A stretch of DNA of 64,000 nucleotides from Comamonadaceae bacterium (GCA_947372745.1 CANBUY010000008.1:1-64000), one strand, 5' to 3'. Positions 48,632 through 59,551 are shown, counted from the first letter of the stretch. Notes: generated from the letters alone by a model not told the origin. Numbers and translations: made by a program.

Positions 48632-50164
48632 ATGACCAACCCCATTCTTGAAATGCGTGGAATGAAAAAGTCGTTCAACGGCGTCACGGCGTTAAGCGAT
48701 GTAAACCTGACCGTCTACCCCGGGCAAATTCATGCCATTGTGGGCGAAAACGGGGCCGGAAAATCCACTTTGATGAAGGTGCTCAGCGGCGTCTACCCTC
48801 ATGGGGAATATGAAGGCGAGATCAAATACCTGGGTGAAGTTTGCCAATTCAAGGGCATCGCTGACAGCGAAGAAAAAGGCATCATCATCATTCACCAGGA
48901 ATTAGCCCTGGTGCCCCTGCTGTCTATCACCGAAAACATCTTTCTCGGCAATGAGCAATCCCGCTTTGGTGTGATTGACTGGTCAAGCTCATTTTTAAAA
49001 ACCCAGGCGCTTTTGAAAAAAGTGGGTTTGAATGAGTCCCCCAGCACCCTGATTACAAATCTGGGGGTGGGCAAACAACAACTTATAGAGATTGCAAAGG
49101 CCCTGTCCAAAGAAGTCAAACTATTGATCCTGGATGAACCCACGGCCAGCCTGAATGAAACTGACAGCGACGCCTTGCTGGAGTTGCTATTGGGGCTCAA
49201 GCGCCAAGGCATATCGTGCATTTTGATTTCTCACAAGCTCAACGAAATCTCGAAGGTGGCGGACGCCATCACTATTTTGCGCGACGGTGCGACCGTCGCG
49301 TCATTGGACTGCAGCACCGAACCCGTCAGCGAAGACCGGGTCATCAAACACATGGTGGGCCGCGAAATGGCTGACCGCTACCCCAAGCGCACCCCAAAAC
49401 TGGGTGAAACCGTTTTTGAGGTCAAAAACTGGAAGGTTCATCACGAACTACACCCCGAGCGCCAGGTCATCAAAGGCATTGACCTTCATGTCAAACGTGG
49501 CGAAATTGTCGGCATTGCCGGTTTGATGGGCGCTGGGCGCACCGAACTGGCCATGAGCATTTTTGGCAGCACCTATGGCCAAAATATTAGCGGCGAGGTG
49601 TATTTGCACGGGCAGGTGATTGACACCAGCACCGTCAAAAAAGCCATTGCGCATGGCATTGCCTACGTGACGGAAGACCGCAAGGGCTATGGTCTGGTTC
49701 TGGATGAAACCATTGCCTGGAATACCACCCTGGCTAACCTGGACGGCGTTTCAAGACGCGGGGTGATCGACGAAGGCCGTGAATTTCAGGTGGCCGAAGA
49801 ATACCGCCAAAAACTCAACATCAGGAGCCCTGATGTATTTTCCAAAACTGTGAATTTATCGGGCGGCAACCAGCAGAAAGTTGTCCTCAGCAAATGGCTG
49901 TTTTCAAACCCGGAAGTCCTGATCCTTGACGAACCCACCCGGGGCATTGATGTGGGCGCCAAGTATGAGATTTACAACATCATTGCCCAACTGGCCAGCG
50001 AGGGGAAATGCGTCATCATGATTTCCTCGGAAATGCCTGAGTTGCTGGGCATGTGTGACCGGATATGCGTCTTGAACGAAGGTACTTTTGTCGCTGAATT
50101 TACAGCTGAGGAAGCTTCCCAGGAAAAAATTATGCGCGCTATTGTTACCTCTGGATTGAACTGA
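48632..50164 (+). CDS. gguA: Sugar ABC transporter ATP-binding protein GguA
   Basis: A double ABC ATPase that energises sugar import. The 510-residue protein has two nucleotide-binding domains. The first has Walker [17 protein letters not shown], a [25 protein letters not shown] signature and Walker B. The second has the degenerate Walker [17 protein letters not shown] typical of monosaccharide (CUT2) ATPases, then [15 protein letters not shown] and [13 protein letters not shown]. It ends 1 base before gguB. Confidence 0.95.
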   Translation: MTNPILEMRGMKKSFNGVTALSDVNLTVYPGQIHAIVGENGAGKSTLMKVLSGVYPHGEYEGEIKYLGEVCQFKGIADSEEKGIIIIHQELALVPLLSITENIFLGNEQSRFGVIDWSSSFLKTQALLKKVGLNESPSTLITNLGVGKQQLIEIAKALSKEVKLLILDEPTASLNETDSDALLELLLGLKRQGISCILISHKLNEISKVADAITILRDGATVASLDCSTEPVSEDRVIKHMVGREMADRYPKRTPKLGETVFEVKNWKVHHELHPERQVIKGIDLHVKRGEIVGIAGLMGAGRTELAMSIFGSTYGQNISGEVYLHGQVIDTSTVKKAIAHGIAYVTEDRKGYGLVLDETIAWNTTLANLDGVSRRGVIDEGREFQVAEEYRQKLNIRSPDVFSKTVNLSGGNQQKVVLSKWLFSNPEVLILDEPTRGIDVGAKYEIYNIIAQLASEGKCVIMISSEMPELLGMCDRICVLNEGTFVAEFTAEEASQEKIMRAIVTSGLN

Positions 50165-50165
50165 T

Positions 50166-51359
50166 ATGACTACTCAAAAAACAACACTGGCCCCGCAAAA
50201 ATCGGGCAACACCACCGGCTTCATCGGCAAAGCCTTGCGGGAATACGGCCTGCTGATCTCGCTGGTCGTCATCATGGTGTTTTTCCAGATCATGACGAAT
50301 GGCACGCTGTTTCAGCCGCTCAACCTGACCAACCTAATTCTGCAAAACAGTTACATCATTGTCATGGCACTTGGCATGCTGCTGGTGATCGTGGCGGGAC
50401 ACATTGACCTGTCCGTGGGCTCTGTGAGCGGGTTTATTGGTGCGGTGGCGGCCGTTTTGATGGTGGAGTACAACATGCACTTTGTGCCTGCCACTATCAT
50501 TTGCTTGATTTTGGGTGGTGTGATTGGCGCAGCGCAAGGCTACTGGGTGGCCTTTTACAAAATTCCTTCTTTCATTGTGACGCTGGCGGGCATGTTGGTC
50601 TTCAAAGGCTTGGCTTTGGCCGTTTTGGGCGGCTCCTCGGTGGGCCCATTCCCCTCGGATTTCCAGTTGTTGAGCACCGGCTTTATTCCTGATCCCTTTC
50701 AAGGTGAAACCATTCGGATTGCTTCTTTGGCACTGGGACTCCTGATGGCGCTGGTCTTGCTCATCAGCAGGGTGCGTGAGCGAGCTGATCGGGTGAAGCA
50801 TGGCATGGGCAATGAGCCGATGTTTTTTTTCGTTCTGATTAATCTCATTTTTGCCGGAATGATTGCCGCTTTCAGCTTCATGCTGTCTTCGTACAAAGGC
50901 TTGCCCAATGTTCTGATCGTCATGTTGCTGCTGATGTTTGTTTACGACTTTGTGACCAGTCAAACCACGGTGGGGCGGCGCATTTATGCGTTGGGCGGCA
51001 ATGAGAAGGCCGCACGTTTGTCGGGCATCAACACGGAGCGACTGACTTTTTACACCTTCATCAACATGGGGGTACTGGCAGCATTGGCAGGGCTTATTTT
51101 TGCTGCCCGGCTCAACACCGCAACCCCAAAAGCCGGCTTGGGTTTTGAGCTGGACGTGATTGCCGCCTGCTTCATTGGCGGTGCATCGGCGTCTGGCGGT
51201 GTGGGCAAGGTGCTGGGGGCGGTGATTGGCGCCTTCATCATGGGCGTGATGAACAACGGCATGTCCATCATGGGCATTGGCATTGATTGGCAGCAGGTCA
51301 TCAAAGGCTTGGTGCTGTTGGCCGCCGTTTGCGTGGACGTTTACAACAAAAAGAAATGA
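50166..51359 (+). CDS. gguB: Sugar ABC transporter permease GguB
   Basis: Membrane permease of the CUT2 family. The 397-residue protein has about ten hydrophobic helices and the family motifs IVMALGMLLVIVAGHIDLSVGSVSGF and YALGGNEKAARLSGINTERLTFYTFINMG. The C-terminal section has AACFIGGASASGGVGKVLGAVIGAFIMGVMNNGMSI. The stop is followed at once by the KDA dehydratase gene. Confidence 0.95.
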   Translation: MTTQKTTLAPQKSGNTTGFIGKALREYGLLISLVVIMVFFQIMTNGTLFQPLNLTNLILQNSYIIVMALGMLLVIVAGHIDLSVGSVSGFIGAVAAVLMVEYNMHFVPATIICLILGGVIGAAQGYWVAFYKIPSFIVTLAGMLVFKGLALAVLGGSSVGPFPSDFQLLSTGFIPDPFQGETIRIASLALGLLMALVLLISRVRERADRVKHGMGNEPMFFFVLINLIFAGMIAAFSFMLSSYKGLPNVLIVMLLLMFVYDFVTSQTTVGRRIYALGGNEKAARLSGINTERLTFYTFINMGVLAALAGLIFAARLNTATPKAGLGFELDVIAACFIGGASASGGVGKVLGAVIGAFIMGVMNNGMSIMGIGIDWQQVIKGLVLLAAVCVDVYNKKK

Positions 51360-51368
51360 TTGACTGAC

Positions 51369-52298
51369 ATGTACTCTGCAAAAAATGCACGCTTCAAAGG
51401 CGTCTTCCCAGTGGTGCCGAGCATTTTCACAGCCACTGGTGAAATAGACCTCGTTAGCCAAAACCGTTGCGTGGACTTCATGATTGATGCAGGCGCCAAT
51501 GGCTTGTGCATTTTGGCCAATTTCTCTGAACAATTTGTGCTATCCGATGCGGAGCGTGAGATCTTGACCCGCGCGATCCTGGCGCACGTTAAAGGGCGGG
51601 TTCCAGTGATCGTCACCACCACCCACTTCAGCACGCAAGTGTGCACGGCACGCAGCCTACAGGCCCAGCAGCTGGGCGCTGACATGGTGATGGTGATGCC
51701 GCCCTACCACGGCGCCACGATTCGGGTGTCAGAAGACAGAATTTACGAGTTCTACGCGCACCTGTCTGATGCGATTGACATCCCCATAATGATCCAGGAT
51801 GCGCCGGTCAGCGGGACGGCTTTGTCGGCTAAATTTCTGGCCCGCATGGCCCAGGAGATCGAACAAGTGGCCTATTTCAAAATTGAAACGCCGGGCGCTG
51901 CCTCCAAATTGCGCGAACTCATCCAACTGGGAGGTGATGCGATTGAAGGCCCGTGGGATGGAGAGGAGGCTATTACCCTTTTGCCCGATCTCGATGCGGG
52001 CGCCACCGGCGCTATGACAGGGGGAGCGTACCCGGATGGCATTCGAAAAATTATGGATGCCTTTGCCGCAGGTCACCGCAATCTGGCGCTTGATCTGTAC
52101 CAACAGTGGCTGCCCCTGATCAATTATGAGAACCGGCAAGGCGGCATTTTGACCGCCAAGGCCCTGATGAAAGCGGGCGGCATTATTGCCTGCGATGCCC
52201 CCAGGCATCCCTGGCCGTCTATGCCCGATGCCGTGCGTACCGGACTGATTGAAACTGCGCAACGCCTGGACCCGCTGGTCTTGCGCTGGAACACTTGA
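51369..52298 (+). CDS. DapA-family L-2-keto-3-deoxyarabonate dehydratase
   Basis: Probably dehydrates L-2-keto-3-deoxyarabonate to 2-oxoglutarate semialdehyde in non-phosphorylative L-arabinose breakdown; a 2-keto-3-deoxy aldolase is the alternative. The ATG at 51369 gives 309 residues; a TTG 9 bases upstream is possible. The TIM-barrel protein has FKGVFPVVPSIFTATGEID, the dyad loop VTTTHFSTQVCTARSLQAQQLGADMVMVMPPYH and the Schiff-base lysine in VAYFKIETPG. It lies 9 bases after gguB. Confidence 0.82.
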   Translation: MYSAKNARFKGVFPVVPSIFTATGEIDLVSQNRCVDFMIDAGANGLCILANFSEQFVLSDAEREILTRAILAHVKGRVPVIVTTTHFSTQVCTARSLQAQQLGADMVMVMPPYHGATIRVSEDRIYEFYAHLSDAIDIPIMIQDAPVSGTALSAKFLARMAQEIEQVAYFKIETPGAASKLRELIQLGGDAIEGPWDGEEAITLLPDLDAGATGAMTGGAYPDGIRKIMDAFAAGHRNLALDLYQQWLPLINYENRQGGILTAKALMKAGGIIACDAPRHPWPSMPDAVRTGLIETAQRLDPLVLRWNT

Positions 52299-52708
52299 GA
52301 GTTGAAAAAAGAATGCCTCTGAACCCTGTTATTTCGATGCTGGGGCGTCGGCTTCGGTTGGCGGTGATGGGCGGCGGTCCCGGCTCTTTCATCGGCGCCA
52401 TACACCGTCAGGCAGCACGCCTTGATGACCGTTATGAACTGGAGGCAGAAGCGCTGTCGTCGGACCCATTACGGGCCGTGACCGCAGGGCTTGAGATCGG
52501 CCTGAGCCGAGAGCGTGCTTACGCCTGCGGACTGAACCTTATCACCGTCGAGGCGATTGCGGCAAGAAGATCAGGGCAAGCGCCTGACCCGCGCTGTCTG
52601 CACATTCCCAATTCGTGGGACGGGTTGATAGGGTATCGTTTTGCAGACAGCGTCATCCAATCGAGCCAAGCCAACGGCCAATGGACCGACTGTTCTCTCC
52701 TCGCTTAA
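52295..52708 (+). pseudogene. Collapsed Gfo/Idh/MocA-family oxidoreductase
   Basis: A 137-residue frame that overlaps the previous gene by 4 bases. Residues 17-90 read as the N-terminus of a Gfo/Idh/MocA dehydrogenase (RLRLAVMGGGPGSFIGAIHRQAARLDDRYELEAEALSSDP, with a GGGPGS dinucleotide loop), and residues about 100-135 (HIPNSWDGLIGYRFADSVIQSSQANGQWTDC) as its extreme C-terminus. About 250 residues, including the catalytic domain, are missing. The remaining frame is open, so an in-frame internal deletion is the simplest reading. It is unlikely to be an active enzyme. Confidence 0.7.
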
Positions 52709-52735
52709 TCAGACCAATTTTTTTACACCTATTTA

Positions 52736-53650
52736 ATGAAACCATTAATAGCGATTGATTGGGGCACCACGTCCCTGCGCGGCGCCAGGCTGGACGCCAG
52801 CGGGAAAGTGCTTGAAGAGCGTGCCTTTCAGCGAGGCATCCTGAGCGTTAACCCCGGTGGATTCAATGCTGTCTTTGACGAGTGTTTTGGCGACTGGATG
52901 CAAAGCGATGACGCGCTCTGCCTGATGTCCGGCATGGTTGGCAGCAAGCAAGGCTGGCTGGAGGCGCCCTACTGCCCATGCCCCGCAGGTTTTGGCGACA
53001 TCGTGAAGCGTTTGGTCTGGGTAGACCCGGGTCGGATCGCCATCGTTGCGGGGCTCAATACCGAACACCAATCCATTGACCACGGCATGGCGCCTGCCGA
53101 GCCAGGCTTGCCCGATGTCATGCGGGGCGAAGAAACCCAAATCTATGGCGCCTTGCAACTGCTGGGCTTGAAGGATGCTGTTTTGGTGTTGCCCGGCACG
53201 CACAGCAAATGGGTTCAGGTGCGTGGTGGGCTCATTCAGTCATTCACCACCTTCATGACCGGCGAACTGTATGCCTTGCTGCGCACGCACTCCATCCTGG
53301 CAAAAACACTCCCCGCGCACGATGGTGATTTCATTGAAGCCGCCTTCATCCAGGGGGTGGCAGTTTCACAACAGGGCAGCAGCCTGCTCTCAACCATTTT
53401 CAGTGTCCGTACGCTATCTTTGTTTGATCGTCTGCCTGCAGCTGCGCTGCCAAGTTATTTGTCTGGCCTGTTGATTGGCGAGGAACTGCGCACCCAACAA
53501 TTACCGACCTCCAGCACCGTTCTGGTGATTGGATCAACCGCCTTGACCGCACGCTATCGCCTCGCACTCGGGCAGTTTGATCAACCCGCCCAAACGCTGG
53601 GTTCTGAAGCGACCTGGGCTGGCTTGTGGGCGATTGCCCAAAATATCTGA
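52736..53650 (+). CDS. dgoK: 2-keto-3-deoxygalactonokinase
   Basis: Phosphorylates 2-keto-3-deoxy-D-galactonate in the De Ley-Doudoroff pathway. The 304-residue protein starts IAIDWGTTSLRGARLDASGKVLEER, the phosphate-binding loop of the family, and contains CLMSGMVGSKQGWLEAPYCPCPAGF, VMRGEETQIYGAL and VLPGTHSKWVQVRGG. Length is normal. It precedes dgoA by 12 bases. Confidence 0.94.
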   Translation: MKPLIAIDWGTTSLRGARLDASGKVLEERAFQRGILSVNPGGFNAVFDECFGDWMQSDDALCLMSGMVGSKQGWLEAPYCPCPAGFGDIVKRLVWVDPGRIAIVAGLNTEHQSIDHGMAPAEPGLPDVMRGEETQIYGALQLLGLKDAVLVLPGTHSKWVQVRGGLIQSFTTFMTGELYALLRTHSILAKTLPAHDGDFIEAAFIQGVAVSQQGSSLLSTIFSVRTLSLFDRLPAAALPSYLSGLLIGEELRTQQLPTSSTVLVIGSTALTARYRLALGQFDQPAQTLGSEATWAGLWAIAQNI

Positions 53651-53662
53651 ACTGTAAAAACT

Positions 53663-54286
53663 ATGAACTTGAACACCAAATTTGAAACTACCCTAAAGCA
53701 GAACCCCTTGATTGCCATTCTGCGAGGCCTTCAGCCGCATGAGGCCCTCGCGGTCGGTACCGCGCTCACCGAGAGTGGTTGGGCGATCATCGAAGTTCCC
53801 CTTAATTCACCAGATGCCTTGGTCAGCATCGGCTGGCTGGCTGAAAAATTCCCAAGCGCTTTGGTGGGTGCCGGCACGGTGCTGACCGTCGAAGATGTCC
53901 GCCGCGTGCACCAGGCCGGTGGTGAGCTCATTGTTTCACCCAACTTCAATCCAGTCGTTGTTTTGGAAGCTGTGCGGCTTGGCATGATCTGCCTGCCCGG
54001 AGTAATGACGGCCACCGAGGCTTTTGCCGCATTGGCCGTCGGCGCCACCGGGCTCAAACTCTTCCCCTCAGAAATGATCAGCCCTGCGGTGGTTCGGGCC
54101 TTGCGGGCGGTGATGCCCGCATCAACACGCCTGTTTCCGGTCGGCGGCATAACCCTGGAAAATATGGGCAATTACCTGGCGGCCGGAGCCAGTGGTTTTG
54201 GCATTGGCTCTTCACTGTTCAAGCCCGGCATGACGCCTTCAGAGGTCAGAGCCCATGCCGTGTCCTTCAAAGCGGCGCTGGCTTGA
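53663..54286 (+). CDS. dgoA: 2-keto-3-deoxy-6-phosphogalactonate aldolase
   Basis: Cleaves KDPGal to pyruvate and glyceraldehyde 3-phosphate. The 207-residue TIM-barrel protein has PLIAILRGLQPHEA, VGAGTVLTVEDVRRVHQAGGELIVSPNF, the catalytic lysine in TGLKLFPSE and the phosphate-binding PVGGI and FGIGSSLF segments. It ends the plus-strand sugar operon and converges on ligC with a gap of 46 bases, in which no clear terminator was seen. Confidence 0.94.
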   Translation: MNLNTKFETTLKQNPLIAILRGLQPHEALAVGTALTESGWAIIEVPLNSPDALVSIGWLAEKFPSALVGAGTVLTVEDVRRVHQAGGELIVSPNFNPVVVLEAVRLGMICLPGVMTATEAFAALAVGATGLKLFPSEMISPAVVRALRAVMPASTRLFPVGGITLENMGNYLAAGASGFGIGSSLFKPGMTPSEVRAHAVSFKAALA

Positions 54287-54332
54287 TCGCTTCGAGCGAA
54301 ACAAGCCACACTGTCTACCCAGGCTTTTGCGC

Positions 54333-55292
54333 TTAGCCCGCGTTGAGCTGCTGCTCCAGGTCGTGCAGCACCTGGTAGCAAGGCAGCACACTGGCCACGC
54401 TGCTGTTGGGCTGGTGGCCTTCGCGGATGGCGGCGAAGAATTCGCGGTCTTGTAGCTCAATGCCGTTCATGGACACATCCACCTGGCTGACGTCGATTTT
54501 TTCGTCTTTGCCGTTGTAGAGGTCGTCGTAGCGCGCCAGATAGGTTTGCGTGTCGCCGATATAACGGAAGAACGCACCCAGCGGGCCTTCGTTGTTGAAG
54601 CTCAGGCTCAGAGTGCAAATAGCGCCGTTGGCGGCTTTGAGCTGAATGCTCATGTCCATCGCAATACCCAGCACCGGGTGAATCGGCCCTTGAATGGCGT
54701 TGGCTTTGACGATGGGACTACCCGCTTGGTAGGCAAACAAATCGACCGTGTGCGCCGCGTGATGCCACAGCAAATGGTCGGTCCAGCTGCGCGCTTGGCC
54801 CAGCGCGTTCATGTTGGTGCGGCGGAAAAAGTAGGTTTGCACATCCATCTGCTGAATGTTGAAGCGCCCGGCGGCAATTTCCTTCCTTACAAACTGGTGG
54901 CTGGGGTTGAAGCGGCGGGTGTGACCGCACATCGCCACCAGCCCGGTTTGCTCTTGCATAGCCGCCACATCCATGGCGCCGCGCAAGGTGTCAGCCAGCG
55001 GGATTTCCACTTGCACATGCTTGCCGGCTTTCATGCAGGCAATGCTTTGCGCGGCGTGCATTTGGGTGGGCGTGCACAAAATCACGGCGTCCACCTCAGG
55101 CAAAGCCAGGCTGTCCTCCAGATTGGTGGTGACGTGGCCGATACCGTACTTGGCAGCCACCTCGCGGGTTTTTTCCAAATCACGGCTGATCAGCGAGACG
55201 ACTTCGACGCCGTCAATGTTTTTGATGCCGTCCAGGTGTTTGATGCCAAAGGCACCCGCGCCCGCGAGGGCGACTTTGATGGGCTTGCTCAT
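54333..55292 (-). CDS. ligC: 4-carboxy-2-hydroxymuconate-6-semialdehyde dehydrogenase
   Basis: Oxidises the protocatechuate 4,5-cleavage product to 2-pyrone-4,6-dicarboxylate with NADP. The 319-residue protein is of the Gfo/Idh/MocA family, with KVALAGAGAFGIKHLDGIKNIDGVEVVSL at the N-terminus, CTPTQMHAAQSIACMKAGKHVQVEIPLADT (catalytic lysine region) and MCGHTRRFNPSHQFVR. It is the last gene of the lig operon and begins 1 base after ligB ends. The equivalent of pmdC. Confidence 0.93.
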   Translation of the reverse strand: MSKPIKVALAGAGAFGIKHLDGIKNIDGVEVVSLISRDLEKTREVAAKYGIGHVTTNLEDSLALPEVDAVILCTPTQMHAAQSIACMKAGKHVQVEIPLADTLRGAMDVAAMQEQTGLVAMCGHTRRFNPSHQFVRKEIAAGRFNIQQMDVQTYFFRRTNMNALGQARSWTDHLLWHHAAHTVDLFAYQAGSPIVKANAIQGPIHPVLGIAMDMSIQLKAANGAICTLSLSFNNEGPLGAFFRYIGDTQTYLARYDDLYNGKDEKIDVSQVDVSMNGIELQDREFFAAIREGHQPNSSVASVLPCYQVLHDLEQQLNAG

Positions 55293-56619
<1,327 letters not shown>

Positions 56620-56621
56620 AG

Positions 56622-57527
56622 TCAGCTCCAGTAAAGGCGGGTTGGGTTGTCGACCAGCAGCTTGTGCTGCAACTCGGGCGTAGGGGCAATGTGCGGAATG
56701 AAGTCCACCAGCAGACCGTCATCGGGCATGTGGTCTTTCAAATTGGGGTGCGGCCAGTCGGTGCCCCACAGCACGCGGTCAGGGAACTCTTGTACCAAGC
56801 GCTTGGCAAAAGGCACCACATCGGCGTAGGCGTTTTGCTCGCCATTCAGGGCTTTGGGGCCGCTCACGCTCAGGCGCTCGGGGCAGCTCACCTTGCTCCA
56901 GATGTTGGTGTGCTCACGCATCATCTTCACAAACAACTCAAACTCGGGGCCATCCACGGGCTTGCTCACATCGGGGCGGCCCATGTGGTCCACGACGACG
57001 GTGGTCGGCAGTGCAGTGAAGAAGTCGTACAGCTCGGGCAGGTCAACCGCCTCGAAATAAATGACCACATGCCAGCCCAAAGGCGCGATGCGGTGGGCAA
57101 TCTCCAGCAAGACGTCACGCGGGGTGAAGTCGGCCAGTCGCTTCACAAAGTTAAACCGCGTGCCACGCACCCCGGCGGCGTGCATGGCTTGCAACTCGGC
57201 ATCGGTCACGTTGCGGTTGACGGTGGCCACGCCGCGTGCTTTGTTGTTGGACGCGTTGAGCGCATCGACCAAAGCACGGTTGTCCGAGCCATGGCAGGTG
57301 GCCTGCACGATCACGTTTTTATCGAACCCCAAGTGGTCCCGCAGGGCAAAAAGCTGCTCTTTGGACGCATCACAGGGCGTGTACTTGCGCTCAGGCGCAT
57401 AGGGGAATTGATCGCCGGGGCCAAAGACATGGCAATGCGCGTCCACGGCGCCTGCGGGCAGCTTGAAGCGGGGTTGGCTGGGGCCTGTGAACCAGTCGAG
57501 CCAGCCGGGGGTTTTGGTAAATTCCAT
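56622..57527 (-). CDS. ligI: 2-pyrone-4,6-dicarboxylate hydrolase
   Basis: Hydrolyses the pyrone made by LigC to 4-oxalomesaconate. The ATG at 57527, preceded by AAGGAAC, gives 301 residues starting MEFTKTPGWLDWFTGPSQPRF. The upstream open frame merely translates the repeat element and is excluded. The amidohydrolase signature is AVDAHCHVFGPG (His-x-His), followed by GLKFDKN-like QATCHGSDN, VDHMGRPD and LWGTDWPHPN. The equivalent of pmdD. Confidence 0.94.
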   Translation of the reverse strand: MEFTKTPGWLDWFTGPSQPRFKLPAGAVDAHCHVFGPGDQFPYAPERKYTPCDASKEQLFALRDHLGFDKNVIVQATCHGSDNRALVDALNASNNKARGVATVNRNVTDAELQAMHAAGVRGTRFNFVKRLADFTPRDVLLEIAHRIAPLGWHVVIYFEAVDLPELYDFFTALPTTVVVDHMGRPDVSKPVDGPEFELFVKMMREHTNIWSKVSCPERLSVSGPKALNGEQNAYADVVPFAKRLVQEFPDRVLWGTDWPHPNLKDHMPDDGLLVDFIPHIAPTPELQHKLLVDNPTRLYWS

Positions 57528-57568
57528 GGAGTTCCTTAGGGTACTAATAGATGAAGTGGGAAGCGACG

Positions 57569-57748
57569 ATGGATTGCCACGTCGCCTTGCTCCTCGCAAT
57601 GACGAGGAAGCTCCGTCATTGCGAGCGAAGCGCGGCAATCCATCGTGCCGAGCCAAACCCGCGCCAGAAAAGAAAACTCTAGCAACACGAAGATGGACTG
57701 CCACGCTGTCTTCGTCACTGCGAGCGTAGCGCGGCAGTCGCAGTGACG
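57569..57748. repeat. Dispersed repeat cluster, copy D, inside the lig operon
   Basis: At least three arm units lie head to head: ATGGATTGCCACGTCGCC... ending GACG (57569-57604), CGTCATTGCGAGCGAAGCG... to CAT (57614-57653), and a third pair from about 57691. It occupies most of the 284-base gap between ligK and ligI, where the other lig genes have almost no gaps. Confidence 0.85.
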
Positions 57749-57811
57749 AGACAAGAGACTCGCCGTAACGGGTTTGGTGTTCATATTGAGTGCCACGTTT
57801 TACACGTTGAA

Positions 57812-58507
57812 TCAGTCGATGTACTTCAAGCCCGCTTTTTCCAGCGGCTCGCGCATTTTGTACATATCCAGACCCAACACACCGGCGGCCAGTTTGGCGC
57901 GCTTTTCGCCTTCGAAACTTTCGCGGTGTTCCGCTGCATCGGCCACTTGGGCGGCAATGGCGGCGGGCACGACGACCACGCCGTCAACATCGGCAACAAC
58001 GACATCACCGGGGTTGACGATGGCGCCGGCGCAGACGATCTGAATATTGACCGAACCGAGGGTGGCTTTGATCGTGCCTTTGGAGTTAATGGCTTTGCTG
58101 AACACCGGGAAACCCATTTTTTCCAAGTCCGCGACATCACGCACGCCACCGTCGATGATCAAGCCTTTGGCGCCGCGCGCCTGGAAACTGGTGGCCAAGA
58201 GATCACCAAAAAAGCCGTCTTCGTTGTCGGTGGTGCAGGCGGCCACGGCCACATCACCCGCTTGCAACTGCTCGGCGGCCACATGCATCATCCAGTTGTC
58301 GCCGGGTTGCAGAAGAATGGTGACGGCGGTGCCACAAATTTTGGCGCCGTTATAAACCGGGCGCATATAGGGCTTCATCAAACCGACGCGCCCCATGGCC
58401 TCGTGGATGGTGGCCACGCCGAGTTTGGACAGGCGTTCGACGGCAGCTTTGTCGGCGCGCACGATGTTGCGTTTGACGATGCCGAGTTGGTTCATGGGGG
58501 TGCTCAT
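57812..58507 (-). CDS. ligK: 4-carboxy-4-hydroxy-2-oxoadipate aldolase / oxaloacetate decarboxylase
   Basis: Cleaves the C7 intermediate to pyruvate and oxaloacetate. The 231-residue protein belongs to the RraA-like class II aldolases, with [33 protein letters not shown], the substrate loop [14 protein letters not shown] and [16 protein letters not shown]. Either MSTPMNQLG or the internal MNQLG may be the start. It lies 3 bases after ligJ. The equivalent of pmdF. Confidence 0.93.
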   Translation of the reverse strand: MSTPMNQLGIVKRNIVRADKAAVERLSKLGVATIHEAMGRVGLMKPYMRPVYNGAKICGTAVTILLQPGDNWMMHVAAEQLQAGDVAVAACTTDNEDGFFGDLLATSFQARGAKGLIIDGGVRDVADLEKMGFPVFSKAINSKGTIKATLGSVNIQIVCAGAIVNPGDVVVADVDGVVVVPAAIAAQVADAAEHRESFEGEKRAKLAAGVLGLDMYKMREPLEKAGLKYID

Positions 58508-58510
58508 GGT

Positions 58511-59551
58511 TTACAGGCCTTTGGCGGTGAGTTGGGCGTCCAGACGCGGAAAGACGCGGCGGGCGTTGCCCTCATAAATCTGGAAACGGTCGTCGTTGCT
58601 CAGAATTTTTGAGGCTTCGATATAGCGCTTGGTATCGTCGAAATAATGCCCAGTCTCCGGGTCAATACCGCGCACGGCGCCAATCATCTCGCTGGCAAAC
58701 AAGACGTTTTTCACCGGAATAACGGTGTTGAGCAAGTCAATGCCCGGTTGGTGATAGACGCAAGTGTCAAAGAATATATTGTTCAGCAAATGGTCTTGCA
58801 GCAAGGGTTTTTTAAGCTCTTGCGCCAAGCCCCGGAAACGTCCCCAGTGGTAAGGCACCGCGCCGCCGCCATGGGGAATCAAAAACTTGAGCGTTGGGAA
58901 TTCTTTGAACAAATCACTGGTCAGGCACTGCATGAAGGCGGTGGTGTCTGCGTTCAAATAATGCGCACCGGTGGTGTGAAAGCAGCTGTTGCAGCTGGTG
59001 GAGACGTGAATCATGGCCGGGATGTCGTACTCCACCATCTTCTCGTAAATCGGGAACCAGGCTTTGTCGCTCAATGGCGGCGAGGTCCAGTGGCCACCGC
59101 TTGGGTCCGGGTTGAGGTTGATGCCTACGTTGCCAAATTCCTTGACACACTTTTCCAGCTCGGGGATGCAACTCGCGGGGTCCACGCCCGGACTTTGCGG
59201 CAGCATGGCCGCAGGCACAAAGTGGTCGGGAAACAGTTGCGCCACGCGAAAGCAGAGCTCGTTGCAAATGGCCGCCCAAGTGGCGGACACATTGAAGTCG
59301 CCAATGTGGTGGGCCATGAAGCTGGCGCGGGGCGAGAAAATAGTCAGGTCACTGCCACGCTCTTTCATCAGGCGCAGCTGGTTTTGTTCGATGGTCTCAA
59401 TCAGCTCGTCGTCGCTGATTTTGAGGTCGGACACTTTGGGCATCATGGCGGCGTCTTTGATGCCGGCAATTTGTTGGTTGCGCCAGTTTTCCAGCGCTTT
59501 GGGCGCAGTGGTGTAGTGCCCGTGGCAGTCGATGATCATTGGTTTTTTCAT
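58511..59551 (-). CDS. ligJ: 4-oxalomesaconate hydratase
   Basis: Hydrates 4-oxalomesaconate to 4-carboxy-4-hydroxy-2-oxoadipate. The 346-residue amidohydrolase-fold protein starts MIIDCHGHYTTAPKALENWR, with the first metal-binding His pair as CHGH, and contains DLTIFSPRASFMAHHIGD, MIHVSTSC and FLIPHGGGAVPYHWGRFRG. First catabolic gene of the operon. The equivalent of pmdE. Confidence 0.93.
   Translation of the reverse strand: MKKPMIIDCHGHYTTAPKALENWRNQQIAGIKDAAMMPKVSDLKISDDELIETIEQNQLRLMKERGSDLTIFSPRASFMAHHIGDFNVSATWAAICNELCFRVAQLFPDHFVPAAMLPQSPGVDPASCIPELEKCVKEFGNVGINLNPDPSGGHWTSPPLSDKAWFPIYEKMVEYDIPAMIHVSTSCNSCFHTTGAHYLNADTTAFMQCLTSDLFKEFPTLKFLIPHGGGAVPYHWGRFRGLAQELKKPLLQDHLLNNIFFDTCVYHQPGIDLLNTVIPVKNVLFASEMIGAVRGIDPETGHYFDDTKRYIEASKILSNDDRFQIYEGNARRVFPRLDAQLTAKGL

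Noticed and set aside
51360-51368. TTG start three codons upstream of the KDA dehydratase ATG
   Set aside because: Possible, but the ATG at 51369 is simpler and the added residues are not conserved family sequence.
50334-51533. 399-codon open frame opposite gguB
   Set aside because: Composition is rich in His, Gln and Asn with no domains, and it is antisense to a clear permease.
57528-57704. N-terminal extension of LigI
   Set aside because: The extra codons translate the dispersed repeat element; the conserved start with a ribosome-binding site is at 57527.
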